This document shows, piece after piece, positions 53,385 through 62,688 of a DNA stretch of 64,000 nucleotides. Location of the stretch: positions 1 to 64,000 of the forward strand of contig JAIVEQ010000003.1 in NCBI GenBank assembly GCA_023838465.1. Reading direction: 5' to 3'. The first letter of the stretch is position 1. Every line of letters begins with the position of its first letter. The translations under genes were made by a program, and so were the position numbers. Below the pieces are notes generated by a model that saw only the letters and a list, made by a program, of their open reading frames with translations, was not told the DNA's origin and did no database searches. Source of the DNA: Candidatus Thiodiazotropha sp. (GTDB taxonomy: Bacteria; Pseudomonadota; Gammaproteobacteria; Chromatiales; Chromatiaceae).

Positions 53385-54035
53385 ATGCGCAAAATTATAA
53401 CTACCAGAGTGAATCACACTCTCTATTTAGCCGCCTGCCTCCCTCTTCTGCACGCCTGCTCAGGGATTGGAGCTATCTCAGGTGATATGCCGTTGAAAGT
53501 TGAATCGGATCCAACCGGAGCAACTGTCTTTATCATGGACAAACCTGTTGGTGAGACACCTATAACGATTTCTCAACAGCAGATATACCCGGCTGGATAT
53601 GATCCAACCAATCAAAAACTGTACGGCTCCCTGGCGATTAAAAAAACGGGGTGTCAGGATTTTAATAAAAGAATCCGCTACCAGGATTTCAATCAGACTT
53701 TAACGGCAAAACTACAATGCGGCGAAACCCCTAACCACCAATCACTACAACCTACTTTATCTGATCGAGTTATTTCAACACCGATAGATACGCCAACCAG
53801 CAGCTCTAACCATACACCAGCAACCAGCATGAGTGAGCGCATGCCTAAAACGACTGCCACTCAGCGCACAGCTCCTGAACAATCAGCCGAAGTGGAAAAA
53901 GCCAAAGGCAACGAGGAGCAACGGAGTTTCACGATTAAGCAACGCCTGCAACGCCTAGACGACCTGAAGCATGAAGGGTTGATTACGGAAGAAGAGTATC
54001 AACAAGTACGTAGAAACATCCTGGATGAGTTGTGA
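53385..54035 (+). CDS. Lipoprotein with PEGA-like and SHOCT domains
   Basis: A 216-aa protein with a lipoprotein signal (LPLLHAC, Cys 25), then a PEGA-like segment (KVESDPTGATVFIMDKPVGE), a Ser/Thr/Pro-rich linker (about 115-175) and a C-terminal SHOCT motif (RLQRLDDLKHEGLITEEEYQ). It is probably anchored in a membrane facing the periplasm. Function is unknown. A strong terminator follows. Confidence 0.8.
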   Translation: MRKIITTRVNHTLYLAACLPLLHACSGIGAISGDMPLKVESDPTGATVFIMDKPVGETPITISQQQIYPAGYDPTNQKLYGSLAIKKTGCQDFNKRIRYQDFNQTLTAKLQCGETPNHQSLQPTLSDRVISTPIDTPTSSSNHTPATSMSERMPKTTATQRTAPEQSAEVEKAKGNEEQRSFTIKQRLQRLDDLKHEGLITEEEYQQVRRNILDEL

Positions 54036-54070
54036 CTAACTGAACTTGATCAGGGAAAGAACCAAAAAAA

Positions 54071-54099
54071 GACCGCTACCTTTCGGTAGCGGCCTTTGT
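54071..54099. terminator. Rho-independent terminator, convergent genes
   Basis: GACCGCTACC-TTTC-GGTAGCGGCC forms a strong stem with a TTTGTT tail on the right and an A7 run on the left, so it can serve the lipoprotein gene and the opposing cytochrome gene. Confidence 0.85.
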
Positions 54100-54126
54100 T
54101 GCTTATATCCCTGTTATGGTATTTTT

Positions 54127-54789
54127 TTAGTATGCGGAAAGTAAACGCAAGTAACTGACTACCCCCTTGATCTCTGCTTCAGAGAGCATATCTTTCCACC
54201 CTGGCATAAGAGACTTACCAGGTGTGCCGTGGGTCACGACCTCAATTAAATGAGAGTTGGGATGCTTGTTCATTTCAGCACTGTCGGTGTGATCCTGGGC
54301 CTTCAGGTTCAATACAGCCGCCAACGGTCCATCTCCCTTACCGGATCGTCCGTGGCACGCAGCGCAATTATCCATATAGATCTGCAGCCCGATTCTCGGG
54401 TCTCCCGGCAGTGAGTGTTTCGATCTTTGAAGGAATCGGATATAGGAGACCAGTGAATTGATCTGATTCGCCGGCATGGCCAATCCCCATTGCGGCATGG
54501 CACTGGTGCCTGAACCGTGTTTGATCGTTCCCTGGATCAGTCCAAATAACTGTCTGTCTGATCCTCCAGCCGCACTCCCTGCTGTATCGGATAAATCAGC
54601 GGGTGCAACATCCAGTTTCTTCGCCAGCGGGCCATCGCCCTTGCCGCTTGTTCCGTGACAGAGAAAACAGGATTGGTTGAACAAGGCATAGCCCTGAAAG
54701 GCATTGCCTGCGTAAGCACTGGCTGAAATCAGCCCCAGTACGCTCACTATCGCAGCGAATTTAAACATTTTAGATAGCATTCTGCTCAT
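54127..54789 (-). CDS. Periplasmic dihaem cytochrome c
   Basis: A 220-aa protein with a signal peptide (cleavage near SAYAG) and two class I haem domains: CFLCH followed by GTSGKGDGPLAKKLD, and CAACH followed by GRSGKGDGPLAAVL. Each has a downstream methionine (MPQWG; MPGWKDM) as possible sixth ligand. It is likely an electron carrier. It lies next to the damaged cytochrome/barrel gene, and the two may have formed a redox unit. Confidence 0.9.
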   Translation of the reverse strand: MSRMLSKMFKFAAIVSVLGLISASAYAGNAFQGYALFNQSCFLCHGTSGKGDGPLAKKLDVAPADLSDTAGSAAGGSDRQLFGLIQGTIKHGSGTSAMPQWGLAMPANQINSLVSYIRFLQRSKHSLPGDPRIGLQIYMDNCAACHGRSGKGDGPLAAVLNLKAQDHTDSAEMNKHPNSHLIEVVTHGTPGKSLMPGWKDMLSEAEIKGVVSYLRLLSAY

Positions 54790-54883
54790 GAGTTAATCCT
54801 CACTTTTTTCTAGTACTGCATGCTTGCAGTCAAGTCGACCGAGTATTCGGTTCGAGGTTTATCGAAAAGGCGCAAGGCGTCCT

Positions 54884-56124
54884 TTAGTAGCCGGCAAACA
54901 GCTGGAACAGCCATTTACTGTCTCGCTCATTACCTCGTGCATCCACACCATCTCCACTCTCTTTCACATAATAGAGTTCAAAACGGATGTTTTGTGAAAA
55001 TAGGTAGTTGGTTCCAACCGTTGTCGCATTGAATTCGGAGTCGTCTTCGGAGCCATCATCGAGGGTGCGATAGGCAACAAAGATATTAGCTTTATTTGGC
55101 AGTACCCCTAACTGGCCCAGTATGCCGAAGGCTTCTCCATCATCAGTATTGGTACAGCCATCCAGAAAATGTGCATCATCAGCAGTACAGCTACCATAGC
55201 TGGCATAGATACCCAGTGGAAGACTACCCACACTACCCTGCATCTGAGCATCGACGACCCAACCGTCGGTGGCTATCAGGGTCTCCCCACCTGCACCATC
55301 AGCAACCTCCGCATCACCCGACCAGATCTGGAATCCGAAACCTGTATCCCATGAACCGATGAAGGGGGTATAGGCGGCACGAAAATAGTGGGCCAGACCG
55401 GATGGTTTGACTTCCAGGTTATTCTCTTCCCAACCCGGCACCCAGGGAGTGTAATTAATAAAATAGTTGTGGCTGGAGGCGACCAGTGCGATACCTGTTG
55501 CTTCACCACTGCCCAACCCCAGAGCTTGTGCAGCACTGAAGCCCTTGCGCTCTTCTATCGGTCGTTGGGAACGCTGAGCACCGGTATTCAGTAATTCAAA
55601 ACCATAGCCCGCACCCAGCCCATCGGTGGAAAACGGAATCACACTGAATTGCGTATTACCCGCTTTACCCACATTGAAATGTACTTTGGTAGAGAGAAAA
55701 GAGTTTGCGTCAGTCAGACCCAGTTCCATTAGAAAACCGGCATCTTTTGCCAGTTTACCACCAATCAGCAGGGCGGCTTCATCGGGCCACTCAATGACAC
55801 CAAAATCACTGCCTGCATTGGTATTACCATTCGTTTTTTGATAGCGAAGTTTAGTTACCACCGAGGCATCAACATCAGCGGTAAGGAGATATCGTCTCCC
55901 TCAATGAGTCCTTGACCGCCTGTGAGCGTATAGCCACCTGACCTGAATGACCTGCCAAAAGAGTTCAGTGCCGGAAAGTGCTGAAAGTGGCAAGCTGTAC
56001 AAGGCATACTCGTCTGCCGTGCAAATGCAGGTACTGCACTTGCCTGTTCAGGAAGTATCAAGCTGCCGACTAACAGCAGCATTCCCATTGCATAGAAATG
56101 CAATATAGTTTGTTTCTTATTCAT
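54884..56124 (-). pseudogene. Monohaem-motif outer-membrane-like protein, frameshifted
   Basis: Read in two frames. The first part starts MNKKQTILHF at 56124 with GGAGA upstream, has a signal peptide (cleavage near ASAVP) and CTACHFQHFPALNSFGRSFR, and stops at 55855. The second part continues in another frame from VTKLRYQKTNG to a final WLFQLFAGY, a beta-rich sequence ending in an aromatic residue as outer-membrane barrels do. Restoring one A near 55865-55872 joins them into a protein of about 413 aa. This may be a true single-base mutation or an assembly error. Confidence 0.72.
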
Positions 56125-56470
56125 GCGTTTCTCCAATCGATAGAAAGCTTTTCAAGACCCAGTCGTTATTACTACTTGGCGGTCACTTTCCGACACTACC
56201 GTTACATCGCTACAAACATCCGGTACATAACCTACAAACGACCCCATAACCACACAAATCAACTCGAAAAAGACGAGCTTCACCATCCGTGACTATAAAA
56301 ATATTGGGGGGATTCAATGATATTGAACAGCAGACTGAAAAGCTGAGAGACTTAACCTATACCTGGATAAATCGCTAGCCAATACCGCACATTAAACGGC
56401 CATTGCTGTCACAGTTATTGTTTTCCGAAGTGGCATACAGTTTCATGCAGAAAACTACCCGCCTTAATTA

Positions 56471-56515
56471 AATTGAGGCGTCCACTCTCACTGCTCATGA
56501 GCAGACGCCCCAATT
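56471..56515. repeat. Nested palindrome in an 841-nt gene-free region
   Basis: AATTGAGGCGTC and GACGCCCCAATT pair across an inner perfect palindrome CTGCTCATGAGCAG (56491-56504). It lies in the spacer 56125-56965. The rest of this spacer is AT rich with only very short open frames (for example 27 codons from 56562), none of which I support as genes; promoters for the genes at 56966 are expected in its right part. Confidence 0.45.
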
Positions 56516-56965
56516 GCCAGAAGGCACCCCTTTAACAATCTATTTATTATCTGCAATTATTATGTACGACACCCAAACCACCCCATCCCTATTTGTATTC
56601 ATCTGCCTCGTTGTCATTTTTGATTTGAGAACCCTTATCAACTGAGCTCTACTATTTATAACGAAACTTTTTATGTCAATTTCTGTGAACTGTTTCATAA
56701 TAACACTACCCTATGGTGATCTGGTTTATTATGGGCAGATACCCTACTTTATTGGGGTAGCAGTTACCCCCATACACACGGGCAAAGATAGCTTTTAACC
56801 GGAATATAAGAGGCAATAGAACGTCATAAAAATTAACGCTTTGAGCTGGACTGACCGACTTCAGATAGGAGACCATTTGAAATCTATTCGATCATTTGGA
56901 CTGATTCAGATACCGAGACAATATTTTTATATTTCAAACCTTCACAGGGAATTAAACCAAATCAG

Positions 56966-57199
56966 ATGACCCAGCTTCCCATCATTGCAGCCATTCTGAA
57001 ATTTGCAGATAAACTCAGATTTCGTCAGCTATTTCTCCTGACTGCCAGCCTGTTTGTCATTGATTTGTTGATTCCGGATCTGATTCCATTTGTCGATGAA
57101 CTGCTGCTCGGGCTTTTGACCCTCCTATTTGGCTTATGGCGAAAATCAAAACCGGTAGAAGCAAAGGTTATTGAACATACAAAAGAGGGTCCCCCATGA
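56966..57199 (+). CDS. DUF6116 family small membrane protein
   Basis: A 77-aa protein with two hydrophobic helices (LFLLTASLFVIDLLIPDLIP and VDELLLGLLTLLFGLW) followed by a basic turn, the DUF6116 pattern. Function is unknown. Its stop overlaps the next start by ATGA, so the two are coupled. Confidence 0.85.
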   Translation: MTQLPIIAAILKFADKLRFRQLFLLTASLFVIDLLIPDLIPFVDELLLGLLTLLFGLWRKSKPVEAKVIEHTKEGPP

Positions 57200-57753
57200 A
57201 CTCTGCATCAAAAGACAGACAGATGAAAACTCACTGCAGCATTAAGATAGCGACGAGTTACTCAATTCTGGGTCAGTTAAAACTGGCCTGCCTTATAACG
57301 TTGCTCCTGGTTTTTTCCGGCTGTGCAAGCCTGCAACACCAGGAAGAGAGAATCAAGGTGACAATCGCTGATCTGAGTCCATTGAAATCGACTCTCATGG
57401 AACAACGATTCCTAGTAAAAATCCGCCTCCAAAACCGATCCAAGGAGGTGCTGAAAATCGATGGCATGAGTTTCGACCTGGATCTCAATGGAAAGAATTT
57501 TGCCTCTGGAGTCAGCAGTCAGGCAGCAACGATTCCTGGATATAGTGAATCGATGCTTGAAGTAAAAATCAGTAGCACAGTGTTCGGCCTAATAAGACAG
57601 CTTGATGCTTTACAGGGGCGTCAGGGAGAACCTTTTGAGTATCAAATCAGTGGCAATTTGAGTACGCAGGACAGTCTATTCGCCTTACCCTTCAGCGAGA
57701 GTGGCGAGATCAACCTGCTACCTTCCACAACACCACCGAGTAAAATCAAATAA
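57196..57753 (+). CDS. LEA-type 2 family lipoprotein
   Basis: A 185-aa protein with a lipobox (LLVFSGC, cysteine near residue 43) and a LEA14-like beta domain (VTIADLSPLKSTLMEQRFLV, then KIRLQNRSKEVLKIDG and FDLDLNGKNFASGV). The N-terminus is long; an internal ATG (MKTHCS, residue 10) could be the real start. Likely anchored in a membrane and facing the periplasm. Confidence 0.78.
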   Translation: MNSASKDRQMKTHCSIKIATSYSILGQLKLACLITLLLVFSGCASLQHQEERIKVTIADLSPLKSTLMEQRFLVKIRLQNRSKEVLKIDGMSFDLDLNGKNFASGVSSQAATIPGYSESMLEVKISSTVFGLIRQLDALQGRQGEPFEYQISGNLSTQDSLFALPFSESGEINLLPSTTPPSKIK

Positions 57754-57943
57754 ACTCCTGGAACTAACCCGGACATAGGTTAGTAAGATATCCCTATGTC
57801 CATTAAATTGTATTGAATGGGGGGTTATACTTGTTTAAGGAATCTGTTGGCTAATTTGCGATCCAACCGCTTGTGTTGGATTCATAGATTGAAACTTAGA
57901 AATAGATCTTAAACTCTTAAGGCTTCAAGGACTGGAGTTAGTT

Positions 57944-58675
57944 GTGTCCCAATCGAGCCCGGCTGAAAAAAGCGACATTACTCTGGAAGGCAGATCGCTA
58001 TCCAAGATCTACCACACCGGAACGGTTGATGTACACGCTCTGCGTGGTGTGGACATACAACTCTATGAAGGTGAGCTGGTTGTGCTGCTCGGTCCCTCGG
58101 GTAGTGGTAAATCGACCTTGCTGAATATCCTTGGTGGTCTCGACACGCCAAGCAGCGGTCAGGTGCATTTTCATGACCTGGAGATTACTGCGGGCGACGA
58201 ATCGATCCTGACCCGTTATCGGCGGGACCATGTCGGTTTCGTATTCCAATTCTACAATCTGATCCCCAGTCTGACTGCACGCGAGAATGTCGCCCTGGTC
58301 ACCGAGATTGCAGTCAATCCAATGGACCCGGCAGAAGCGCTGTCGCTGGTTGGATTGGGTGAGCGTGTTGATCACTTCCCTGCACAACTTTCTGGTGGCG
58401 AGCAACAACGTGTCGCCATCGCGCGGGCCATCGCAAAAAAACCGGATATCTTACTCTGCGATGAACCCACCGGTGCCTTGGACAGCCATACCGGCATCCT
58501 GGTTCTGGAGGCGATTGAACGGGTCAACAAGGAGCTGGGCACCACAACAGCAGTGATCACCCACAATACCGTTATCGGCAACATGGCGGATCAGGTTCTC
58601 CACTTTGGGGATGGTCAGGTCGTCGACAGTAAGAGCAATACCAGTCGTCAACCAGCACGGGAATTGAGTTGGTAA
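57944..58675 (+). CDS. ABC exporter ATP-binding protein (LolD/MacB type)
   Basis: A 243-aa nucleotide-binding subunit with Walker [11 protein letters not shown]-loop [17 protein letters not shown], signature [14 protein letters not shown], Walker [13 protein letters not shown] and switch histidine VITHN. The start is GTG. The permease follows after a 152-nt spacer occupied by an inverted-repeat element, and an HlyD-type adaptor gene comes next, so this is a MacAB-like or DevBCA-like exporter set. Confidence 0.93.
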   Translation: MSQSSPAEKSDITLEGRSLSKIYHTGTVDVHALRGVDIQLYEGELVVLLGPSGSGKSTLLNILGGLDTPSSGQVHFHDLEITAGDESILTRYRRDHVGFVFQFYNLIPSLTARENVALVTEIAVNPMDPAEALSLVGLGERVDHFPAQLSGGEQQRVAIARAIAKKPDILLCDEPTGALDSHTGILVLEAIERVNKELGTTTAVITHNTVIGNMADQVLHFGDGQVVDSKSNTSRQPARELSW

Positions 58676-58680
58676 TTAAC

Positions 58681-58824
58681 CCTAGAATCCTTAGTTGACC
58701 ACTATGTACCTTACAAATCACATTGCAAGAACACGACTATTCAGTACAGAAATATTTCAACTACTGATTGAGCAGCGCTACACCATGAATAGCACGTTTG
58801 TGGTGTTCAACTAAGGATACTAGG
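58681..58824. mobile_element. 144-bp inverted-repeat element between ABC subunits
   Basis: The left end CCTAGAATCCTTAGTTGA pairs with TTCAACTAAGGATACTAGG at the right end. The ends resemble those of the element at 53007-53245 (CCTAGAATCC..AGTTGA). It separates the ATPase and permease genes, and its right arm supplies the AAGGA ribosome site just before the permease ATG at 58828. Confidence 0.6.
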
Positions 58825-58827
58825 ATA

Positions 58828-61191
58828 ATGCGCGCGCTGAATATAAAGCTGATCCGCAATCTTTGGAAACTAAGGGGTCAGGTGTTGGCCATCGCGGTAG
58901 TGATCGCCTCCGGTGTTGCGGTACTGGTGATGTCCCTATCGGCCCTTCAGGCGCTACATGATACTGCAGCCGCCTACTATGAGCGTCAGCGGTTCGCGGA
59001 TGTATTCACCAATGTAAAGCGTGCCCCCCGCAGGCTTGTTGAGCGTATCAGCGCCATCCCTGGTGTGCGCTCTGTGGAAGTGCGTATCAAGCAGCTGGCC
59101 ACTCTGTCGATCGAGGGTTTTGAGGAGCCGGTGATCGGTCAACTGGTCTCCATACCGGAGCAGGGAGAACCGCGTCTCAACCGGCTGGTTTTACGCAACG
59201 GACGTCTGGTGGCACTCGGACATCCTGATGAAGTGGTATTGAGCGAACCGTTTGCCGAGGCACACGGACTGCAACCTGGCGATCAACTGAAAGCGCTGAT
59301 GAATGGCAATCAACGCACCCTGACAGTGGTCGGCATCGCCCTTTCACCGGAGTTCATCTACGCCATCGGACCGGGTGCTCTGATCCCGGATAACCTGCGC
59401 TTTGGGGTGATGTGGATGGGTGACGAGGCACTGGCTGCGGCCTATGATCTGGATGGCGCCTTCAATGACCTGAGCCTCGGGCTGCTGCACGGCACCAATC
59501 CTAAACTTGTCATCGAACATATCGACCGTCTGTTAGAGCGTTATGGCAGCAGCGGTGCGATCGCGCGCAAGGACCAGATCTCCAACTGGTTTCTGATGAA
59601 TGAGATTGAGCAGCTGAAGACCATGTCTACGATACTGCCAACCATTTTCCTGGCGGTAGCTGCCTTTCTCAGTAACATGGTTTTGAGTCGATTGATCGCC
59701 ACAGACCGCAGCGAAATCGGCCTGATGAAGGCATTTGGCTACAGCAACTGGCAGGTGGGTTGGCACTACACCAAACTGGTGATGGCAATGACCAGTGTGG
59801 GTATCCTGCTGGGATGGCTGCTCGGTGCCTGGCTGGGGCGGGTCAATACCGAAATTTATGCGGATCTCTTCCGCTTTCCGCTGTTGATATTCCGTCCGGA
59901 TGCGGGGGTCTTCGCGCTTGGGGCGATTGTCAGTCTGATCGCAGCCCTGGCCGGTAGTCTGGGCTCAGTGAGAAGGGCTGCAGCACTGCCACCCGCTGAA
60001 GCGATGCGGCCTCCTGCCCCCCCCATGTTCCGCAAGACAGGGCTTTCACAAAGCCGTGTTGCGCACTGGCTGGATCAGCCGACCCGGATTATCCTGAGAC
60101 AGATATTCCGCTCCCCCTTACGCGCCTTGCTGACCAGTTTCGGCATAGCCCTATCGGTGGCCGTGATGGTGATGGCTTTGCAGTGGATCGACTCGATCGA
60201 GAAGATCGTTCAGGTCTATTTTCACGATGCTCAGCGCCAGAACATGATGGTGGGTCTGGTTGAGACGCAATCGGATACTACCTTGGAGGAGTTCCGGCGC
60301 ATGCCCGGTGTGCTGGCTGTTGAGCCGATGCGTTTCGTCAGTGCCAACCTCAGCGCCGGCAACCGCAGCCACCGGGGTTCCATCGAGGGCATATCGTCTA
60401 CCCCCGAACTCCAACGGGTCTACGATGCCAGTGGAGCGGTGCTGGAGGTTCCAGCGGATGGGCTGATCCTCTCGACCAAGCTGGCAGGCAAGCTGGGTGT
60501 AGGCGTTGGTGAACCTGTTTGGATTGAGGTACTGGAGGATCAACAACCGGTACGCAAACTACCGGTGGTGGCATTGTTCGAGACCTATATGGGCATGCCG
60601 GCCTATATGAATATCGATGCCTTCAACCGCATGATGGGACAGCGCCCCAGTCTGGAAGCGGTCAATCTGCTGGTCGATAAAAGTCAGCTTTCACGCCTCT
60701 ATCAACGTCTGAAATCGATCCCCAAAGTCTCTTCGGTGGTACTCAAGGATGCAGCGGTGCAGGAGTTCAATGACACCATGGGCGAAACCCTGATGATCTA
60801 CATCAGCTTCTTTGCCGCCTTCGCCGGTGCACTGGGCTTTGGCGTTGTCTACAACAGTACCCGCATCGCCCTTTCAGAACGGGGACGTGAACTTGCCACG
60901 TTAAGAGTGCTGGGCTTCCATCGCGGTGAGATATCCTACATCCTGTTGGGCGAGGCAGCCCTGTTGATCCTGGTCGGTCTGCCACTCGGTTGTTTTGTCG
61001 GGCATGGTCTTGGCTGGCTGATGACCAGTGCCATGGACTCGGAACTCTATCGTATCCCACTGGTGATCAAAGCTGCCACCGATGCCACCGCGGTGCTGGT
61101 CACACTGGGTGCGACTGCCTTCTCAGCCGCTGTGGTCAGACGGCGGCTAGATAATCTCGATCTGATTGCTGTACTCAAGACACGCGAGTAA
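58828..61191 (+). CDS. ABC exporter permease, FtsX/MacB-type (two-domain)
   Basis: A 787-aa inner-membrane protein with two FtsX-like halves. An N-terminal helix is followed by a periplasmic domain and three helices (IFLAVAAFLSNMVLSRLIAT region), then a second copy ends with IYISFFAAFAGALGFGVVYN and LGEAALLILVGLPLGCFVG. The ATG at 58828 is chosen because AAGGA precedes it. It pairs with the ATPase upstream and overlaps closely with the adaptor gene (5 nt apart). The exported substrate is unknown. Confidence 0.9.
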   Translation: MRALNIKLIRNLWKLRGQVLAIAVVIASGVAVLVMSLSALQALHDTAAAYYERQRFADVFTNVKRAPRRLVERISAIPGVRSVEVRIKQLATLSIEGFEEPVIGQLVSIPEQGEPRLNRLVLRNGRLVALGHPDEVVLSEPFAEAHGLQPGDQLKALMNGNQRTLTVVGIALSPEFIYAIGPGALIPDNLRFGVMWMGDEALAAAYDLDGAFNDLSLGLLHGTNPKLVIEHIDRLLERYGSSGAIARKDQISNWFLMNEIEQLKTMSTILPTIFLAVAAFLSNMVLSRLIATDRSEIGLMKAFGYSNWQVGWHYTKLVMAMTSVGILLGWLLGAWLGRVNTEIYADLFRFPLLIFRPDAGVFALGAIVSLIAALAGSLGSVRRAAALPPAEAMRPPAPPMFRKTGLSQSRVAHWLDQPTRIILRQIFRSPLRALLTSFGIALSVAVMVMALQWIDSIEKIVQVYFHDAQRQNMMVGLVETQSDTTLEEFRRMPGVLAVEPMRFVSANLSAGNRSHRGSIEGISSTPELQRVYDASGAVLEVPADGLILSTKLAGKLGVGVGEPVWIEVLEDQQPVRKLPVVALFETYMGMPAYMNIDAFNRMMGQRPSLEAVNLLVDKSQLSRLYQRLKSIPKVSSVVLKDAAVQEFNDTMGETLMIYISFFAAFAGALGFGVVYNSTRIALSERGRELATLRVLGFHRGEISYILLGEAALLILVGLPLGCFVGHGLGWLMTSAMDSELYRIPLVIKAATDATAVLVTLGATAFSAAVVRRRLDNLDLIAVLKTRE

Positions 61192-61196
61192 ATGCC

Positions 61197-62688
61197 ATGA
61201 ATGCACACTGGAAACGTATCCTGCTCTGGAGCCTGTTGGGCTTGATCCTGCTAGCTACTCTGATCTGGGCCTTCATCCCCAAGCCAATAGCGGTGGATCT
61301 GCTAACCCTGGCACCGGGAGAGCTGGTGGTGACCGTCGATGAAGAGGGGGAGACCCGGGTAGAGGATGTGTTTGTGCTGTCTGCACCGATCAGTGGCCGG
61401 GCAATGCGTATCGATGCCGAGGTCGGTGATCGGGTGGTGGCCAACGAGACCTTGTTGGCAGAGATCGAACCGATCGACCCAACCCTTCTCGATCCCCGCA
61501 GTGAGGCCCAGGCCCGAGCGGATATTCGTGCCGCCGAGGCGAACAGGAACTTGTCCGATGCGGCTGTCAAAGAGGCCAGCGTGGAGCTGAATTTCGCCCT
61601 CAGTGAACTGAAACGATCCCGCAGCCTGCGCAAAGAGGCGGTCATCTCCGCACGGGAACTGGAATCAGCCGAGCGCACCTATCAAACCCGCCAGGCAGCA
61701 CGGGAGACTGCGATCGCCACCCGCCAGGCACGGCAGGCGGAACTGGAGAGAGCACGGGCAGAACTGATCTCACCAACGGCAGTTCGGCAAAAGTCGGAAG
61801 CCTGTCAATGCGTACCGATCACTTCACCTGTGGATGGCCGTATCTTGATGATCCTGCACAAACAAGTGAGTCTTCGATCTCGTGATGTCTTTTAGGCGTC
61901 CCAGGCCTAAAAGACACTCGATCTTTGACAACCTATTAGTGCCCCGGACGGTCCTGGTCACTGACACTACGTGATCACATCGCAAGCTCGTGACCACTCC
62001 GCCGTCAGTTCCCAAATGACTGGACGCCGTGTTCGGATGCTCGCTTTGCATCCCCTCTGGCGCAAGGCACGACGGGTCTACAGTCTCGCCTCACGCCTAC
62101 CGGGGACTAACCGCCTCGGCTTTCAGCCTTCCTTGGCGCTCAGCGAGCGAAGGGGTGGTGAGTGCCGGAGAACCCCTGGTGGAGATCGGCGATCCGCGGA
62201 AACTGGAGATCGTCGCAGACCTGCTCTCCACCGATGCAGTCAAGGTAGAAACCGGCCAAACAGTGATCATCGAAAACTGGGGCGGCAAAGAAGCCTTGTC
62301 CGGTACAGTGCGTCGGGTTGAGCCTTACGGTTTCACCAAGGTATCGGCACTGGGCATCGAAGAACAGCGGGTGAATGTGATTATCGATTTCACCACGCCA
62401 AAGGCGCAGTGGACACGTATCGCACATGGCTACCAGGTGGATGTGCGGATCATCCTCTGGCAGGGCAGTGATGTCCTTAAACTGCCACTCACCGCCCTGT
62501 TCCGGGACGGCGATAAATGGGCGGTATTCGTGGAAGAGCAGGGTAAGGCCCATCGACGTCTTGTGGAGATCGGCAGGCGCACCGGACTGGAGGCGGAGAT
62601 CCTCACCGGCCTTGCAACCGGAGAGCGGATTGTAGTCCATCCCAGTGACAAGATTGCTGAAGGGGTTAGCATCGAAGCGAGGAACTAA
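61197..62688 (+). pseudogene. HlyD-family periplasmic adaptor, split by a 280-nt insertion
   Basis: The first part (61197-61865) has a membrane anchor (RILLWSLLGLILLATLIWAF), lipoyl and coiled-coil hairpin segments and reaches SPVDGRILMILHKQ. The second part resumes at 62146 as SEGVVSAGEPLVEIGDPRKL and continues normally to EGVSIEARN. The intervening 280 nt have stop codons and shift the frame. Removing them restores one adaptor of about 404 aa that would link the ABC permease to an outer-membrane channel. Unless the insertion is removed at the RNA level, the exporter lacks its adaptor. Confidence 0.85.
61866..62145 (+). mobile_element. 280-nt structured insertion inside the HlyD gene
   Basis: The insertion begins GTGAGTCTTCGATC and ends near GGCGCTCAGCG. 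It contains several strong hairpins: GTCTTTTAGGC/GCCTAAAAGAC (61887-61914), GGATGC/GCATCC (62035-62053) and a CCTT...AAGG stem at the right end. There is no coding frame and no clear target duplication. It might be a palindrome-rich IS200/IS605-derived element or an ORF-less intron-like RNA; the size is small for a group II intron and no domain V is seen. Confidence 0.62.

Noticed and set aside
61866..62145. Group II intron
   Set aside because: The first bases GTGAG are near the GTGYG start, but the insert is too short and no domain V hairpin is visible; kept only as one possible class of structured insertion.
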